The position numbers and the translations under genes were made by a program. A stretch of 64,000 nt of DNA from Pseudomonas marginalis (lineage in GTDB: Bacteria; Pseudomonadota; Gammaproteobacteria; Pseudomonadales; Pseudomonadaceae). Position 1 is the first letter of the stretch. Every line of letters begins with the position of its first letter. The stretch lies in contig NZ_LKEG01000052.1 of assembly GCF_001645105.1 (NCBI RefSeq), positions 312,508-376,507 on the forward strand. Direction: 5' to 3'. This document shows, piece by piece, positions 1 to 9,426 of the stretch. The notes beneath the pieces are model-generated. The model saw only the letters and a list, made by a program, of their open reading frames with translations. It did not search any database and was not told the origin of the DNA.

Positions 1-11
1 CGTTGAATTAA

Positions 12-62
12 AAAAGCCCCCACCCAACCCACTGCGGATAGGGGACGCAATGGGCTGGGTGA
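12..62 (-). terminator. Rho-independent terminator of the alginate operon
   Basis: On the minus strand, just after algA, a 16-bp stem with a few G-U pairs (arms at 47-62 and 21-36) is followed by GGGGGCTTTTTT. It closes the twelve-gene alginate transcript. Confidence 0.85.
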
Positions 63-82
63 GTGCTTCTTGTACGACTGTT

Positions 83-1534
83 TTACTGCGCGATAGTTTT
101 CACCGAAACGCCACGTTCAACCGGTGTCGAGCGACCGTAGATATCTTCAAAGCGTTCGATATCGTCTTCGCCCAAATAACTGCCAGATTGCACTTCGATG
201 ATCTCCAACGGGATCTTGCCCGGGTTGCGCAAGCGATGCACCGAGGCGATCGGGATGTAGGTGGACTGGTTCTCCGTGAGCAGGAACACGTTCTCGTCAC
301 AGGTGACCTCGGCCGTGCCGCTGACCACGATCCAGTGTTCGGCGCGGTGGTGGTGCATCTGCAGGGACAAACAGGCGCCCGGCTTGACCGAGATGTGCTT
401 GACCTGGAAACGCCCGCCCATGTCCACCGAGTCGTAGGAGCCCCACGGACGATAGACTTCACAGTGGTTCTGGGTTTCGCTGCGGCCCTGGTCGTTGAGG
501 GTCGAGACCATCTGCTTGACGCCCTGGACCTTGTCCTTGTGGGCAATCATCATCGCGTCTTTGGTTTCCACCACTACGATGTTGTCCAGGCCGATCACCG
601 ACACCAGTTTGCCGTTGCCGTGGATCATGCAGTTGCGGCTGTCCTGGATGACCACGTCGCCTTTGCTGACGTTACCGTGGATGTCCTTGTCGTTGACGGC
701 CCACAGCGAGGCCCAGCAACCCACATCGCTCCAACCGGCACTCAGCGGTACCACGCAGGCACGCTGGGTTTTTTCCATCACGGCGTAGTCGATGGAATTG
801 TCCGGGCAGCAAGCGAAGGTGGCATCGTCCAACGTCACGGTGTCGGCGGTCTGTTCACTGCGCTCCAGGGTCAGCACGCAGGTGTCGTAGATGTCGGGAT
901 CGTGCTTTTTCAGCTCTTCAAGGAACCGGCTGGCGCGGAACAGGAACATGCCGCTGTTCCAGAAATAACCGCCGCTTTTGACGAACTCGACGGCGCGTTT
1001 TTCATCCGGCTTTTCCACGAACTGCTGCACGCGGCTCACGCCTTCCGGCAGCAGCGAATCGTTGGTGGACTTGATGTAGCCATAACCGGTTTCCGGACGG
1101 GTCGCCGGCACGCCGAACAACACCATCTCGCCGCGTTCAGCGGCCACGGTGGCCAGGGCCAGGGCGCGTTGCAGGGCTTTCTGGTCGTCGATCACGTGGT
1201 CGGCCGGCAGCACCAGCATCAGATCGTCGCGGCCTTCATTGACCAGCATCATTGCCGTCAGGGCCACGGCCGGCGCGGTGTTGCGCCCGAAGGGTTCCAT
1301 AAGGATGCGTTGGCATTCCAGTTTACGGTTGGCCAATTGCTCGTTGACGATAAAACGGTGGTCCTTGTTGCAGACCACGATCGGGGTGTCCATGCCTTCG
1401 AACACCAGGCGTTCCAGGGTTTGCTGGAACAGCGTGTGCTCGCCGGTCAGGGCCAGGAATTGTTTCGGGAACTGTTTACGCGAAAGCGGCCAAAGACGTG
1501 AGCCGCTACCACCGGAGAGGATTACTGGGATCAT
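83..1534 (-). CDS. algA: Mannose-1-phosphate guanylyltransferase / phosphomannose isomerase AlgA
   Basis: Bifunctional cytoplasmic enzyme of GDP-mannose synthesis. It isomerises fructose-6-P to mannose-6-P and makes GDP-mannose from mannose-1-P and GTP. The 483-residue protein has the pyrophosphorylase signature GGSGSRLWPLSRKQFPK at 8-24 and FVEKP at 172-176. The C-terminal cupin isomerase part carries QMHHHRAEHWIVVSGTAEV near residue 400. The ATG has a clear AAGGAG six bases upstream. This is the last gene of the alginate operon. It is separated from algF by about 170 bp that hold a REP pair, so its expression relative to the upstream genes may be adjusted there. Confidence 0.97.
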   Translation of the reverse strand: MIPVILSGGSGSRLWPLSRKQFPKQFLALTGEHTLFQQTLERLVFEGMDTPIVVCNKDHRFIVNEQLANRKLECQRILMEPFGRNTAPAVALTAMMLVNEGRDDLMLVLPADHVIDDQKALQRALALATVAAERGEMVLFGVPATRPETGYGYIKSTNDSLLPEGVSRVQQFVEKPDEKRAVEFVKSGGYFWNSGMFLFRASRFLEELKKHDPDIYDTCVLTLERSEQTADTVTLDDATFACCPDNSIDYAVMEKTQRACVVPLSAGWSDVGCWASLWAVNDKDIHGNVSKGDVVIQDSRNCMIHGNGKLVSVIGLDNIVVVETKDAMMIAHKDKVQGVKQMVSTLNDQGRSETQNHCEVYRPWGSYDSVDMGGRFQVKHISVKPGACLSLQMHHHRAEHWIVVSGTAEVTCDENVFLLTENQSTYIPIASVHRLRNPGKIPLEIIEVQSGSYLGEDDIERFEDIYGRSTPVERGVSVKTIAQ

Positions 1535-1609
1535 GTGTTTCTCCTTGAATCAATTTGGGTCAGAGCTACGAAGGTTTGTCGTTTCACTCTTGTTTTTGTC
1601 TCGGTCCTT

Positions 1610-1695
1610 GTGGGAGCCGGCTTGCCTGCGATGCAGGCGACTCGGTCTGTCAGTGACACCGAGGTGATGCCATCGCGGGCAAGCCCGGCTCCCAC
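1610..1695. repeat. REP doublet (REPIN-like) between algF and algA
   Basis: Two inverted copies of a REP unit (GTGGGAGCCGGCTTGCCTGC and its near reverse complement) flank about 40 bp. It resembles one of the three REP families described in P. fluorescens SBW25. It lies inside the alginate transcript, where it could form a long hairpin. Confidence 0.85.
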
Positions 1696-1705
1696 AGGAA
1701 AATAG

Positions 1706-2359
1706 TTAGCGGGTCGATACCGGGCGTTTTACCCAGACTGGCGAAATGCTCGAACCCGAACCGGTCACGTACAGCACCGCGGCCTCACCGCGTTCCAGGG
1801 CCACCGGCTTCACGTCGCCGACTTTTTTGTCGCCGTCATACAGCGCCAGGCTCACCTTCACCGGGTTGATCTCGCGCTCGCCACGGCCCTTGGCCGCCAC
1901 CGACTTGACCACATCCGTCTTGCCATCAGCGGTTTTCAGGGTCAGGGCCTTGTCGCTGAGGTTCTGCACGCGCACCAGGGATTTCTGCTTGTTCTTGAAC
2001 GGCGGTTCTTCGATCAGCTGGGGCTGGCCGCTGCTGTTGTTGACCAAGGTGTAGTAGTGATCGGCGGCGAGTTTGACCGGCACGGTCTGGCTGCCGATCT
2101 TGGCGCTGTAGTCACCCCCCGGCATGAAGCTGAAGTCGCTGCTGGCCAGCGGGGCCACTTCACTGAGGTTGGTGCTGCCAACCGTCGCGCTGACTTCCTG
2201 GTTGGAGGCGTTGTAGACGCGCACGAAGCTTGAGCCTTTCGGTGCGACAGGGCCGTACAAGGCAGCGTCACCGGCGAAGGCGGACAGGGATACCACGCTC
2301 ATACCGGCAGCCAGGGCCAGAGTCTTAGCGAGACGACGCGGAGTAGTAGTGAAAGTCAT
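1706..2359 (-). CDS. algF: Alginate O-acetylation protein AlgF
   Basis: Periplasmic protein of the alginate acetylation machinery, working with AlgI, AlgJ and AlgX. It has 217 residues with a signal peptide ending about AFA at residue 29, followed by GDAALYGP as in other AlgF proteins. The body is beta-rich with repeated V-R-V-x-N motifs (VRVYNAS, VRVQNLS), and no enzymatic motif is visible. It lies 16 bp downstream of algJ in the operon. Family knowledge indicates that it is needed for acetylation, though its biochemical role is less well defined than those of AlgJ and AlgX. Confidence 0.95.
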   Translation of the reverse strand: MTFTTTPRRLAKTLALAAGMSVVSLSAFAGDAALYGPVAPKGSSFVRVYNASNQEVSATVGSTNLSEVAPLASSDFSFMPGGDYSAKIGSQTVPVKLAADHYYTLVNNSSGQPQLIEEPPFKNKQKSLVRVQNLSDKALTLKTADGKTDVVKSVAAKGRGEREINPVKVSLALYDGDKKVGDVKPVALERGEAAVLYVTGSGSSISPVWVKRPVSTR

Positions 2360-2375
2360 GTGAGTTACCTCTCTT

Positions 2376-3560
2376 TCAGTTTTGCGCCCGGTCGGGCGTC
2401 TCGGATTTTTGATGGTTAACGGGTGTATTCAGTGCCATGTTCTGTTGGCGCGAACCGGCTTGTTTAAGCTGCGCAACCCACGAGGGGTCGGCATCACCGA
2501 TTTCGTTGTTCACGGGCAGATAACGTTCAGGAAACTCCCAGATCAGCACCTGAGGCGGGTTGTTCTTGAAGTCATCGCTTTTGAGGTAGCTGAGCATCGG
2601 CAGGATCGGGCCATGGCCGTCTTCGGCGTAGCTGATCACGTCGCTGCCCAGGGCTTGCTTGAGGGCGCCGACGAAGTTCCAGTTAGGGTTGGCGCTGTAG
2701 CTGGTGCCCACCAGTGCCACTGGGGTTTCGCTGTCGCTGAACAGCGCGTCGTCGCCTTTGGTTTCGGCCAGGTGCGTCACGCGTTTTTCCAGCGGCTCTT
2801 TAGGCGGCATCAGGTTTTCGAACAGCGGGTCCAGCGGCAGGAATAGACGCAGGTCGCCTTTGTGCGGTTCGGTCTTCTCCGCTTCGGTGACAAAGCGCTG
2901 TGGCTCACCGTTGAGCGGCGTCTTGTCGGCGATGGTCTTGGCCAACTGCTTGGCGGCGATTTCAGCACCGTCCGGGGTCCAGTGAGTGTCGGTACGCAGG
3001 AACACTTGCTTGCCGCCGAGCTTGGCCTGTTGCAGCGGGCCGAGCAGGTCCGGGGCGATGATCTTGTCGGCAGCGACACGGGCATGGAAGTCCTGGTACA
3101 GGTTGGCGTGGATGCTGGCCGGTTTGACCTCACCCAAGTGTTCCGGGTACAGGCGCACCTTGGCCGGCACGATTGCCATCACCAGCTGAATGCCTTGGGC
3201 TTTGAGCTTCTGGCGTACGCCTTCGACCAGCGCGTAGTTGCCTTCAAGGTTCTGGTCTTCGTTGACGGCAGGGTTGAACTCCTCGTCGCTGTAGAGCCAG
3301 TGATCGCGGCCCAGCACCACGCCAGGGCGGCCTTCGTTGAACAGCTTGTAGTCCAGCGCCGCCCAGAGGTTGGTGCCCAATCGCTTGATCGGGAACTCCT
3401 CGTCGTAGTGGGTTTCGACGGCCTTGGTCCAGCGACCGTTGAGCACGGTCGCGTCGGCATTGGTGCTGAAGCCGAAGAAACTGCGCAGCGACCAGGCGCC
3501 CAGGGCTAGCAGCAGCACCAGGAACAGGCCGATATAGAGGACGCGCAATGATCGGGTCAT
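2376..3560 (-). CDS. algJ: Alginate O-acetyltransferase AlgJ
   Basis: SGNH-like acetylesterase/acetyltransferase of the periplasmic alginate acetylation complex. It has 394 residues from the ATG at 3560, preceded by GAGGGAG at 6-7 bp; a TTG fifteen bases further upstream is less likely. An N-terminal membrane anchor or uncleaved signal (VLYIGLFLVLLLALGAW) is followed by the AlgJ/AlgX core. This has RTDTHWTPDGAE (catalytic D-x-H) near residue 190 and the nucleophile motif VGTSYSANPNW near 280. It starts 11 bp after algI. Confidence 0.96.
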   Translation of the reverse strand: MTRSLRVLYIGLFLVLLLALGAWSLRSFFGFSTNADATVLNGRWTKAVETHYDEEFPIKRLGTNLWAALDYKLFNEGRPGVVLGRDHWLYSDEEFNPAVNEDQNLEGNYALVEGVRQKLKAQGIQLVMAIVPAKVRLYPEHLGEVKPASIHANLYQDFHARVAADKIIAPDLLGPLQQAKLGGKQVFLRTDTHWTPDGAEIAAKQLAKTIADKTPLNGEPQRFVTEAEKTEPHKGDLRLFLPLDPLFENLMPPKEPLEKRVTHLAETKGDDALFSDSETPVALVGTSYSANPNWNFVGALKQALGSDVISYAEDGHGPILPMLSYLKSDDFKNNPPQVLIWEFPERYLPVNNEIGDADPSWVAQLKQAGSRQQNMALNTPVNHQKSETPDRAQN

Positions 3561-3571
3561 GGTCGGCTCCC

Positions 3572-5104
3572 TCAAAATTGGAAGTAAAGGAACGGCGAGA
3601 AACTCTGCGCCGACAGTTTGAGAATCGACGCCACGAACAGCAGCAGCACTGCAGCGCGCATGGCGTAGCGTGGCCAGTCAGCGGTCCAGTAGGCCGGTTG
3701 CACGGCGGCATCCTGGCCAACGGTGAAGCCTGGCTCGTGGATGCTGCCGGGGTTGTCGCCCGGTACGGCCTTGATCAGGCTCGGATCGGCTGGTTTGGTT
3801 TTCTCGGCAGGGCGGTTGGTGTAGAAGTCGCGCAGGCCAAAGAACGCCAATGTTGCGTACGCCACCACCAGGGTTGCCACTTGCAGGCCGGTGAGGTTGG
3901 CGCGGTTGAGTTCCGAGAGCGACCACTCGCCAAAGCTGAACATTGCACCGTACATGCGGCCGGCGACGTGCAGGTTTTCGGCGCGGAAGATCACCCAGCC
4001 CATCACCACCAGCAGGAAGGTAAAGGCCCAACGCACGGGGTTGAAGCTGCGCGGCGAGGTGTTGAGGCCGATGGCTTTTTCAATCGCCAGCCACATGCCA
4101 TGCCAGGCGCCCCACACGATGTAAGTGATGTTCGCACCGTGCCACAGGCCACCGAGCAGCATGGTCAGGAACAGGTTGCGGTAAGTGGTCAGCGTGCCTT
4201 TACGGTTGCCGCCCAGGGTGATGTACAGGTAGTCACGCAGCCAGGTGGAAAGGCTGATGTGCCAGCGACGCCAGAACTCGGTGATCGACTGGCTGATGTA
4301 CGGCTGCTTGAAGTTTTCCATGAAGCGGAAACCCATCATCAAGCCCAGGCCGATGGCCATGTCGCTGTAGCCGGAGAAGTCGAAGTACAGCTGTGCGGTA
4401 TAGGCCAGCGCGCCCAACCAGGCATCGCCGGTCGTCGGGTTTTGCAGGGCGAAGCAATGGTCGGCCACCACCGCCAGGGTGTCGGCGATGAAGACCTTCT
4501 TGATGAAACCCTGCATGAACCGCGTGCAGCCCTCGGAGAACTTGTCGAGGGTGTGGGTGCGGTTGTTGAACTGGTCGGCCAGGTCGCGGAAACGCAACAC
4601 CGGGCCGGCAATCAGGTGCGGGAAAATCGCCACGAACGCCGCAAAGTCGATCAGGTTGCGGGTCGCCGGGGTATCGCCACGGTACACGTCGATGATGTAG
4701 CTGATGGACTCGAAGATGTAGAACGAGATACCGATCGGCAACAGCACGTGGGTCAGGATGAACGGCTCAAGGCCCGCCGACTTCATCATCACGTTGATGC
4801 TGTCGACGCCGAAGTTGGCGTACTTGAAGTAGCCGAGGATGCACAGGTCGACCACCACGCCCAACAGCAGCCAGCGTTGAGCCGGCTTGGTGCGCACGCC
4901 GGCTGCACCGACCTTGAGGCCGATCCAGTAGTTCCACAGCGTCACAGCGGCGAACAGCGCCAGGAAGTCCACTCGCCACCAGGCGTAGAACACGTAGCTG
5001 GCCAACAGTAGCAGCAGGTTGCGATAGCGTTGCCCGCTCAAATAGTACAAGCCGAGAAAGATCGGCAAGAACAGAAACAGGAACACATTGGACGAGAAAA
5101 CCAT
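3572..5104 (-). CDS. algI: Alginate O-acetylation membrane protein AlgI (MBOAT)
   Basis: Integral inner-membrane MBOAT acyltransferase that passes acetyl groups from the cytoplasm to periplasmic AlgJ/AlgX. It has 510 residues from the ATG at 5104 (MVFSSNVFLFLFLP), with GGAGAG six bases upstream. There are many hydrophobic helices, and the MBOAT signature GGLWHGANITYIVWGAWHG carries the conserved histidine near residue 320. Compared with the shorter AlgI of other species, the C-terminal tail holds a proline-rich hydrophilic stretch (about 430-480) before a last helix. It is preceded by a 155-bp spacer containing a REP hairpin. Confidence 0.96.
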   Translation of the reverse strand: MVFSSNVFLFLFLPIFLGLYYLSGQRYRNLLLLLASYVFYAWWRVDFLALFAAVTLWNYWIGLKVGAAGVRTKPAQRWLLLGVVVDLCILGYFKYANFGVDSINVMMKSAGLEPFILTHVLLPIGISFYIFESISYIIDVYRGDTPATRNLIDFAAFVAIFPHLIAGPVLRFRDLADQFNNRTHTLDKFSEGCTRFMQGFIKKVFIADTLAVVADHCFALQNPTTGDAWLGALAYTAQLYFDFSGYSDMAIGLGLMMGFRFMENFKQPYISQSITEFWRRWHISLSTWLRDYLYITLGGNRKGTLTTYRNLFLTMLLGGLWHGANITYIVWGAWHGMWLAIEKAIGLNTSPRSFNPVRWAFTFLLVVMGWVIFRAENLHVAGRMYGAMFSFGEWSLSELNRANLTGLQVATLVVAYATLAFFGLRDFYTNRPAEKTKPADPSLIKAVPGDNPGSIHEPGFTVGQDAAVQPAYWTADWPRYAMRAAVLLLFVASILKLSAQSFSPFLYFQF

Positions 5105-5215
5105 CCCGATCTCTCCATGTTTAACCAACAGTCAAGGGCCAGAGCCCCCCCAAACCCCCCACGAAAAGACGGGGAGGGCGGTACTACATTCCTACTGACG
5201 AAACCGACTCAAACT

Positions 5216-5241
5216 GTGGGAGGGGGCAAGCCCCCTCCCAC
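5216..5241. repeat. Single REP palindrome between algL and algI
   Basis: A perfect 12-bp inverted repeat (GTGGGAGGGGGC / GCCCCCTCCCAC) with a 2-bp centre. It lies 19 bp past the algL stop within the alginate operon. On the minus strand no T-run follows, so it is more likely an mRNA stability or pausing hairpin than a full terminator. On the plus strand it is followed by ATTTTTT. Confidence 0.9.
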
Positions 5242-5259
5242 ATTTTTTACCGTGTTTCG

Positions 5260-6369
5260 TCAGGAACCTTTGTTGCCTTTTTCATGCGTCGGGTCGTAGA
5301 CCTTGGTCAGGTCACCCCCGAGGCGGAACGTCTTGAACGGCTGCATCCCGTGCTTGCGCTCGATCACATCCGGGGCGCAGGTGTAGAGGGTGCAGAAGGG
5401 CTCAAGCCAGGCGTATTTCATGTCTTCCTTGAGGTCTTTCATGTCCTGCTCTTTGCCGTTTTTCTTCTCGAAGATCTCCGGGTCTTTCACCCCGGCCAGC
5501 ACTTTGTCGCCCAGGCGTTTGAGCGCGCTGTTGTTTTCCTGGCGCAGGTCCACACCGTTGACCAGGGCAAAACTGGCGATCATCGACAGCGGCGGCAGGG
5601 CGTAGTTGTGGTACGACAGCGCCCGTTGCTGACGCTTCAGCTCGTTCGGCAGGAAGCCCTGGTCATCGACCTGGTTCACGCCGACCTTGTATTCCTTGAC
5701 GGCCCAATCAAACAGGTCGCGGCGGTTGGTGGCGACGGACGTTGCCATCACCGACCAGGCGGCCCAGTAGGAGTGGTTGTTGGTTTTTTCCAGCGGCAGG
5801 TTGTCCCAATCGCTCACCACCTGATCGGCCAGTTTGTTGAACCAGGCTTCGATCAGCTGCGATTCCTGCTGGTGGTTGGCCAGCGGGTGCGAGTCCGAGA
5901 ACTTCAGGCGCACATAGGCCGAAGCCATGCTGCCCAATGCCCATTTGCGCATGGATTTGCCGGTGTGGTTGAAGTCCTTGGACATCAACGCGTCGGCCTT
6001 GGCCCAGCTCGTAAGCCAATTCAAGGTGCATTCCAGCTGCTCCGGACGACCGTCGCGCATGAACTGCATCACGCGCTTGCTGGTGTCTTTTTCCAGCTTG
6101 GTGATGTCGGCGGTGCTGTCGCGAAAGGCTTTTTCGGATTGCACGTTCAGCGTGGAACGGGCCTTGTCCGAGCCTTCGTACTTGCTGCGAAATTGCAGCG
6201 AGCCGGTGTACGGCGGCGGCATGGCGTCGCAGTCATTCTTGAAGTCGCCGGTCTTGAACGCTTCCACCGGGGCGAAATACCCCTGGGGTGGACGCAGTGG
6301 CGCGGCGGCGTTGACTGAGCCGGCGAACATCGCCAGGCCCAGCAGCGTTGGAATCAATAACTTCTGCAT
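5260..6369 (-). CDS. algL: Alginate lyase AlgL
   Basis: Periplasmic polysaccharide lyase (PL5) that clears misdirected alginate from the periplasm. It has 369 residues from the ATG at 6369 (MQKLLIPTLLGLAMFAGSVNA signal peptide), with GAGG six bases upstream. An ATG at 6381 that overlaps the algX stop is an alternative. Family motifs visible are PPYTGSLQFRSKYEGSD, FNHTGKSMRKWALGS, the catalytic NNHSYWAAWSV, NRRDLFDWA and the C-terminal WLEPFC. Next gene after algX; both work on polymer in the periplasmic scaffold. Confidence 0.97.
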   Translation of the reverse strand: MQKLLIPTLLGLAMFAGSVNAAAPLRPPQGYFAPVEAFKTGDFKNDCDAMPPPYTGSLQFRSKYEGSDKARSTLNVQSEKAFRDSTADITKLEKDTSKRVMQFMRDGRPEQLECTLNWLTSWAKADALMSKDFNHTGKSMRKWALGSMASAYVRLKFSDSHPLANHQQESQLIEAWFNKLADQVVSDWDNLPLEKTNNHSYWAAWSVMATSVATNRRDLFDWAVKEYKVGVNQVDDQGFLPNELKRQQRALSYHNYALPPLSMIASFALVNGVDLRQENNSALKRLGDKVLAGVKDPEIFEKKNGKEQDMKDLKEDMKYAWLEPFCTLYTCAPDVIERKHGMQPFKTFRLGGDLTKVYDPTHEKGNKGS

Positions 6370-6377
6370 AGGTAACC

Positions 6378-7826
6378 TCATTGCCCGGCAGCAGCGGTCT
6401 GTTGACCGCCCGCCGGGAATACGTTGCGTGTGCAAATTTTCGCTTCGACTTTCTGCGCGGCAGCGCCCGCTTCGGGGCCCTGCACTTCCACGGCCAGCAA
6501 GTTCTGCGAGGCCCAGTCTTCATCGGTGCGCAGTTCAAAGGCGAAACGCCCGTCTGTATCGGATGTTTCGGGTTTCTCGATCTTGATGTCCTCGTGGCGC
6601 CCGTTCATGTACCAGAGGGTGGCTTGCAAGGTTTTCACCGACGGATCGGCGAAGCGGATATCAACCTGATGGTTGGCGTTGCGCAGGTCTTTGTTCGAAC
6701 TGTTAACCAGCAATTCGTTCTTGCCGGGTTTCAATGTGGTGCTGGCGCTCATCTGCGCGGTCTTGCCTTCGCAGCCGTTGTCCAGCAGCGCCATCATCTG
6801 GCGGTAGATGGTTTCCTGGTCGAGGCGATACAGCGGCGAGAATTCCCAGATGAGAATTTTCGGCGGGCTCTTCTGGAATTCGTCGCTGCCCAGGTACTGG
6901 ATCATCGAACCTTCCAGGCCGCCGCCAGGGAAGGCGACGTTGAGGATGTCGGCACCGATTTCCTCTTCCAGGAAGCCGGCGAAGTTGTAGTTCTTGCCAC
7001 TGTGGCTGGTGCCGACCAAGGTGATCTGCGGGTTGCCCGAATCGCTGAACAGGTCGCCGTCGCCCGCTTCGCCCTTGGGCTCGGTGGTGAACTGGTCCAT
7101 GTACTGGATCGCGTAGCTGGTGCCGCAGAGTTGCCCGGCCATGTTGTGCAAGGTACCGGTCTTGCCCATGCGCCCGGAGCGCTTGGTCTCGAATTCGCGC
7201 TTGGGAATCTCGGCGTACTCAGGCATTTGCTTAACCTTGGCCGCGACGATTTTCGCGGTGCGCTGGGCGCCGTACGGGGTCCAGTGCTGGTCGCCGCGGA
7301 AGTAGAAATCGTGGGCCGGCAATTCGTCCGGAAGCTGCTCGTTGGTCAACGGCGACAGGTCCGGCACTACGTAGCCCATCTTGGCGAAACGGCCAAGCAT
7401 GGTCTTGTAGTTGCCCAACGCCTTGTCGAAATCGAACTTGGCCTTTTCTTCCGGGTTGAGTTTGTTGCGGTTCACCAGGCCACGGGTCGGCTGGTAGACC
7501 ACCACCAGTTCCACGCCCTTGGCCTTGAACGCATCGTGCAACTGCTGCATGCGCTTGTAGCCGGACGGGGTGGTGTCGAATTCGGTGCGCAGGTCTTCCT
7601 GGGTACGGAACAGCCAGTCGCCCTGGGCTTGCACTAGGGTGGTGAAGTTCTGCTGGTAACGCGTGGTGTAGTTCTTCGCGTCGTGGGCGGCCGGGCACAG
7701 GCTGCAGCACGGTTCGGCGGTGAAGGTCGGCGCCTTGATTTCGTCGGCGCGCACGCCCTGGCTGGCCGCGAGCAGGCCGAGGGTCAGACCCGAGAGGCTC
7801 AGCAATTTGATCATGTGTGGGTGCAT
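6378..7826 (-). CDS. algX: Alginate biosynthesis/acetyltransferase protein AlgX
   Basis: Periplasmic protein that O-acetylates mannuronate residues and bridges the export scaffold. It has 482 residues from the ATG at 7826, chosen because GAGG lies nine bases upstream; an ATG at 7835 sits directly on that GAGG. A signal peptide ends about GVRA. The SGNH-like domain carries RGDQHWTPYGAQ (catalytic D-x-H) and VGTSHSGKNYNF (nucleophile). The C-terminal part after about residue 345 corresponds to the carbohydrate-binding module. The paired CC near residue 40 and a later cysteine fit the known disulphides. Confidence 0.96.
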   Translation of the reverse strand: MHPHMIKLLSLSGLTLGLLAASQGVRADEIKAPTFTAEPCCSLCPAAHDAKNYTTRYQQNFTTLVQAQGDWLFRTQEDLRTEFDTTPSGYKRMQQLHDAFKAKGVELVVVYQPTRGLVNRNKLNPEEKAKFDFDKALGNYKTMLGRFAKMGYVVPDLSPLTNEQLPDELPAHDFYFRGDQHWTPYGAQRTAKIVAAKVKQMPEYAEIPKREFETKRSGRMGKTGTLHNMAGQLCGTSYAIQYMDQFTTEPKGEAGDGDLFSDSGNPQITLVGTSHSGKNYNFAGFLEEEIGADILNVAFPGGGLEGSMIQYLGSDEFQKSPPKILIWEFSPLYRLDQETIYRQMMALLDNGCEGKTAQMSASTTLKPGKNELLVNSSNKDLRNANHQVDIRFADPSVKTLQATLWYMNGRHEDIKIEKPETSDTDGRFAFELRTDEDWASQNLLAVEVQGPEAGAAAQKVEAKICTRNVFPAGGQQTAAAGQ

Positions 7827-7837
7827 AAGGGTCATCC

Positions 7838-9412
7838 TCAGTCCTGCAATTCGGTCTGGCGTTCGACAGGGTCGATCAGCACGGCTTTCTGCTGGCGCAC
7901 CAACAGGTCGAGAATCTCTTCCTGGCGATCGCCCAGCACGCCGTTGAAGCTGATGCCGCTGGATTTGGTCGGCGCCAGCATCGACACGCGGTACAACTCG
8001 ACACTCAACGGCGAGTCGATGGACAGCGGCCCGCTACCGTTACCCGCCAGTTCACCGCCGACCACGATCAGCGAGACCTTGGCGTCGAACGGGTCGAGGG
8101 CGATGTCGCGGTCGGTGTCGGTCAAGTCCTTGATGTGGCCGTAGAGGCCGGTCAGGCCGTTGGCCATCGAGGTGTTTTCGTACAGCTTGATGTTGACGCT
8201 GTTACGCACCCGGATACCGTGGCGACGGTTGGCAATCACCTTGTTGCCCCACAGCAGGTTGTCGCCGCTCTCATAGAGCGTGATGCCGTCGGTGTGGTTG
8301 CGGTAGAACTCGTTGTCGGCGACGAAGTTGTTGACGCTGTTACGGTCGAGTACCAGGCCCGACAGCTTGTTGTCGTAGCTGCGGTTATTGAAGATGAAGC
8401 TGTCGTTCACTTCCCGGGAAATGATGATGCCGTGCTTCTTCTTGGTGCCGTAGACGGTGTTGTCCGCGATGATCAGGCCGTGGGAACGGTCGTGGGGGTC
8501 AATGCCGTAGACGATGTTGTCTTTGTAGGTATTGCCCTTGATCACAAAGCCTGTGGTCTCGTAGCAGTAGAAGCCGTACCACATGTCCGAGAACTCGGAG
8601 TCGATGATCCAGCCCGTCGGCTCAGCGCGCTTGAGCACCTTGGCCATGTTCGGCGTGTACTGGGAAATACTCACCCCGTACGACTTACTGTTGGCGTAGC
8701 CGAAACTGGCCATCTTGGTGTTGGAGATGTAGGTCTCGGTACCGCCCCAGGCCAGCAGGAACGGGCGGAACTCCTTGGGTGACTTGTACAGCGCGGGGCC
8801 GTTGGCCTTTTCGCTCCAGCCGGTGACTTTGGTGTCACGCACAAACAGCTGGCCGTCGTTGATCAGGAACGAACCGGCTTCCTGGGACAGGCGCAGCTCT
8901 TGGGTTTTCTTGTCGATTTCCAGGATGCCCTTGCGTCCGACCACGATCGGCAGCTTGGCCAGGAACACACCCGGCGAGGTTTCGCTCAGGTACTGCTTAG
9001 GCACTTTGCCGAGCAAGTCCTTGAGGTTCATGTAGCCGTCGTCGATGAAGATCGCCTGGGGAATGCCGTGCTGGCGCACCACCCATTCAGCCATCTTGTT
9101 GTCACCGCCGATGAAGTCCTTGAGGGCGTCTTCCTGCATCATGCGGCGGATGCTGATTTTGCCCGGCTTGGCGCGCACGATCTTCTTTTCCATCGCCGCG
9201 TCGGTGTAGCCCGACAGGTCGGGCAGGGCCGGCTTGGCCATTTCCAGCGGCGCGGTCGGCGGGCTGGAGATGGTGTAGGTCTTGGCCTGTTGCAGTTCTT
9301 TGGCGATGGTCGGCGCTTTAGCCTGCGGCGCGACATCGGCCATGGCAGCACCGCTTGCCAGCAGCATCGCTGCCGCCAGCATGGCCGAGCCTTTGAGGGC
9401 TTGAGGGTTCAT
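7838..9412 (-). CDS. algG: Mannuronan C5-epimerase AlgG
   Basis: Periplasmic enzyme converting D-mannuronate to L-guluronate in the polymer. It has 524 residues from the ATG at 9412 (MNPQALKGS), preceded by GGGAG eight bases upstream; an ATG at 9427 overlaps the algE stop. A signal peptide ends near GAAMA. The C-terminal half is a right-handed beta-helix of CASH repeats with the catalytic motif DPHDRSHGLIIADN near residue 315, followed by NSVNN and GxxLWGN rungs. It is placed between algE and algX in the usual operon order. Confidence 0.97.
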   Translation of the reverse strand: MNPQALKGSAMLAAAMLLASGAAMADVAPQAKAPTIAKELQQAKTYTISSPPTAPLEMAKPALPDLSGYTDAAMEKKIVRAKPGKISIRRMMQEDALKDFIGGDNKMAEWVVRQHGIPQAIFIDDGYMNLKDLLGKVPKQYLSETSPGVFLAKLPIVVGRKGILEIDKKTQELRLSQEAGSFLINDGQLFVRDTKVTGWSEKANGPALYKSPKEFRPFLLAWGGTETYISNTKMASFGYANSKSYGVSISQYTPNMAKVLKRAEPTGWIIDSEFSDMWYGFYCYETTGFVIKGNTYKDNIVYGIDPHDRSHGLIIADNTVYGTKKKHGIIISREVNDSFIFNNRSYDNKLSGLVLDRNSVNNFVADNEFYRNHTDGITLYESGDNLLWGNKVIANRRHGIRVRNSVNIKLYENTSMANGLTGLYGHIKDLTDTDRDIALDPFDAKVSLIVVGGELAGNGSGPLSIDSPLSVELYRVSMLAPTKSSGISFNGVLGDRQEEILDLLVRQQKAVLIDPVERQTELQD

Positions 9413-9426
9413 TGCGCAGGCTCCCA

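Noticed and set aside
50..1501. Long plus-strand open frame opposite algA (and similar ones opposite most alg, usher and hmg genes)
   Set aside because: High-GC antisense shadow with biased His/Gln/Val composition and no ribosome site; the minus-strand gene is unmistakable.
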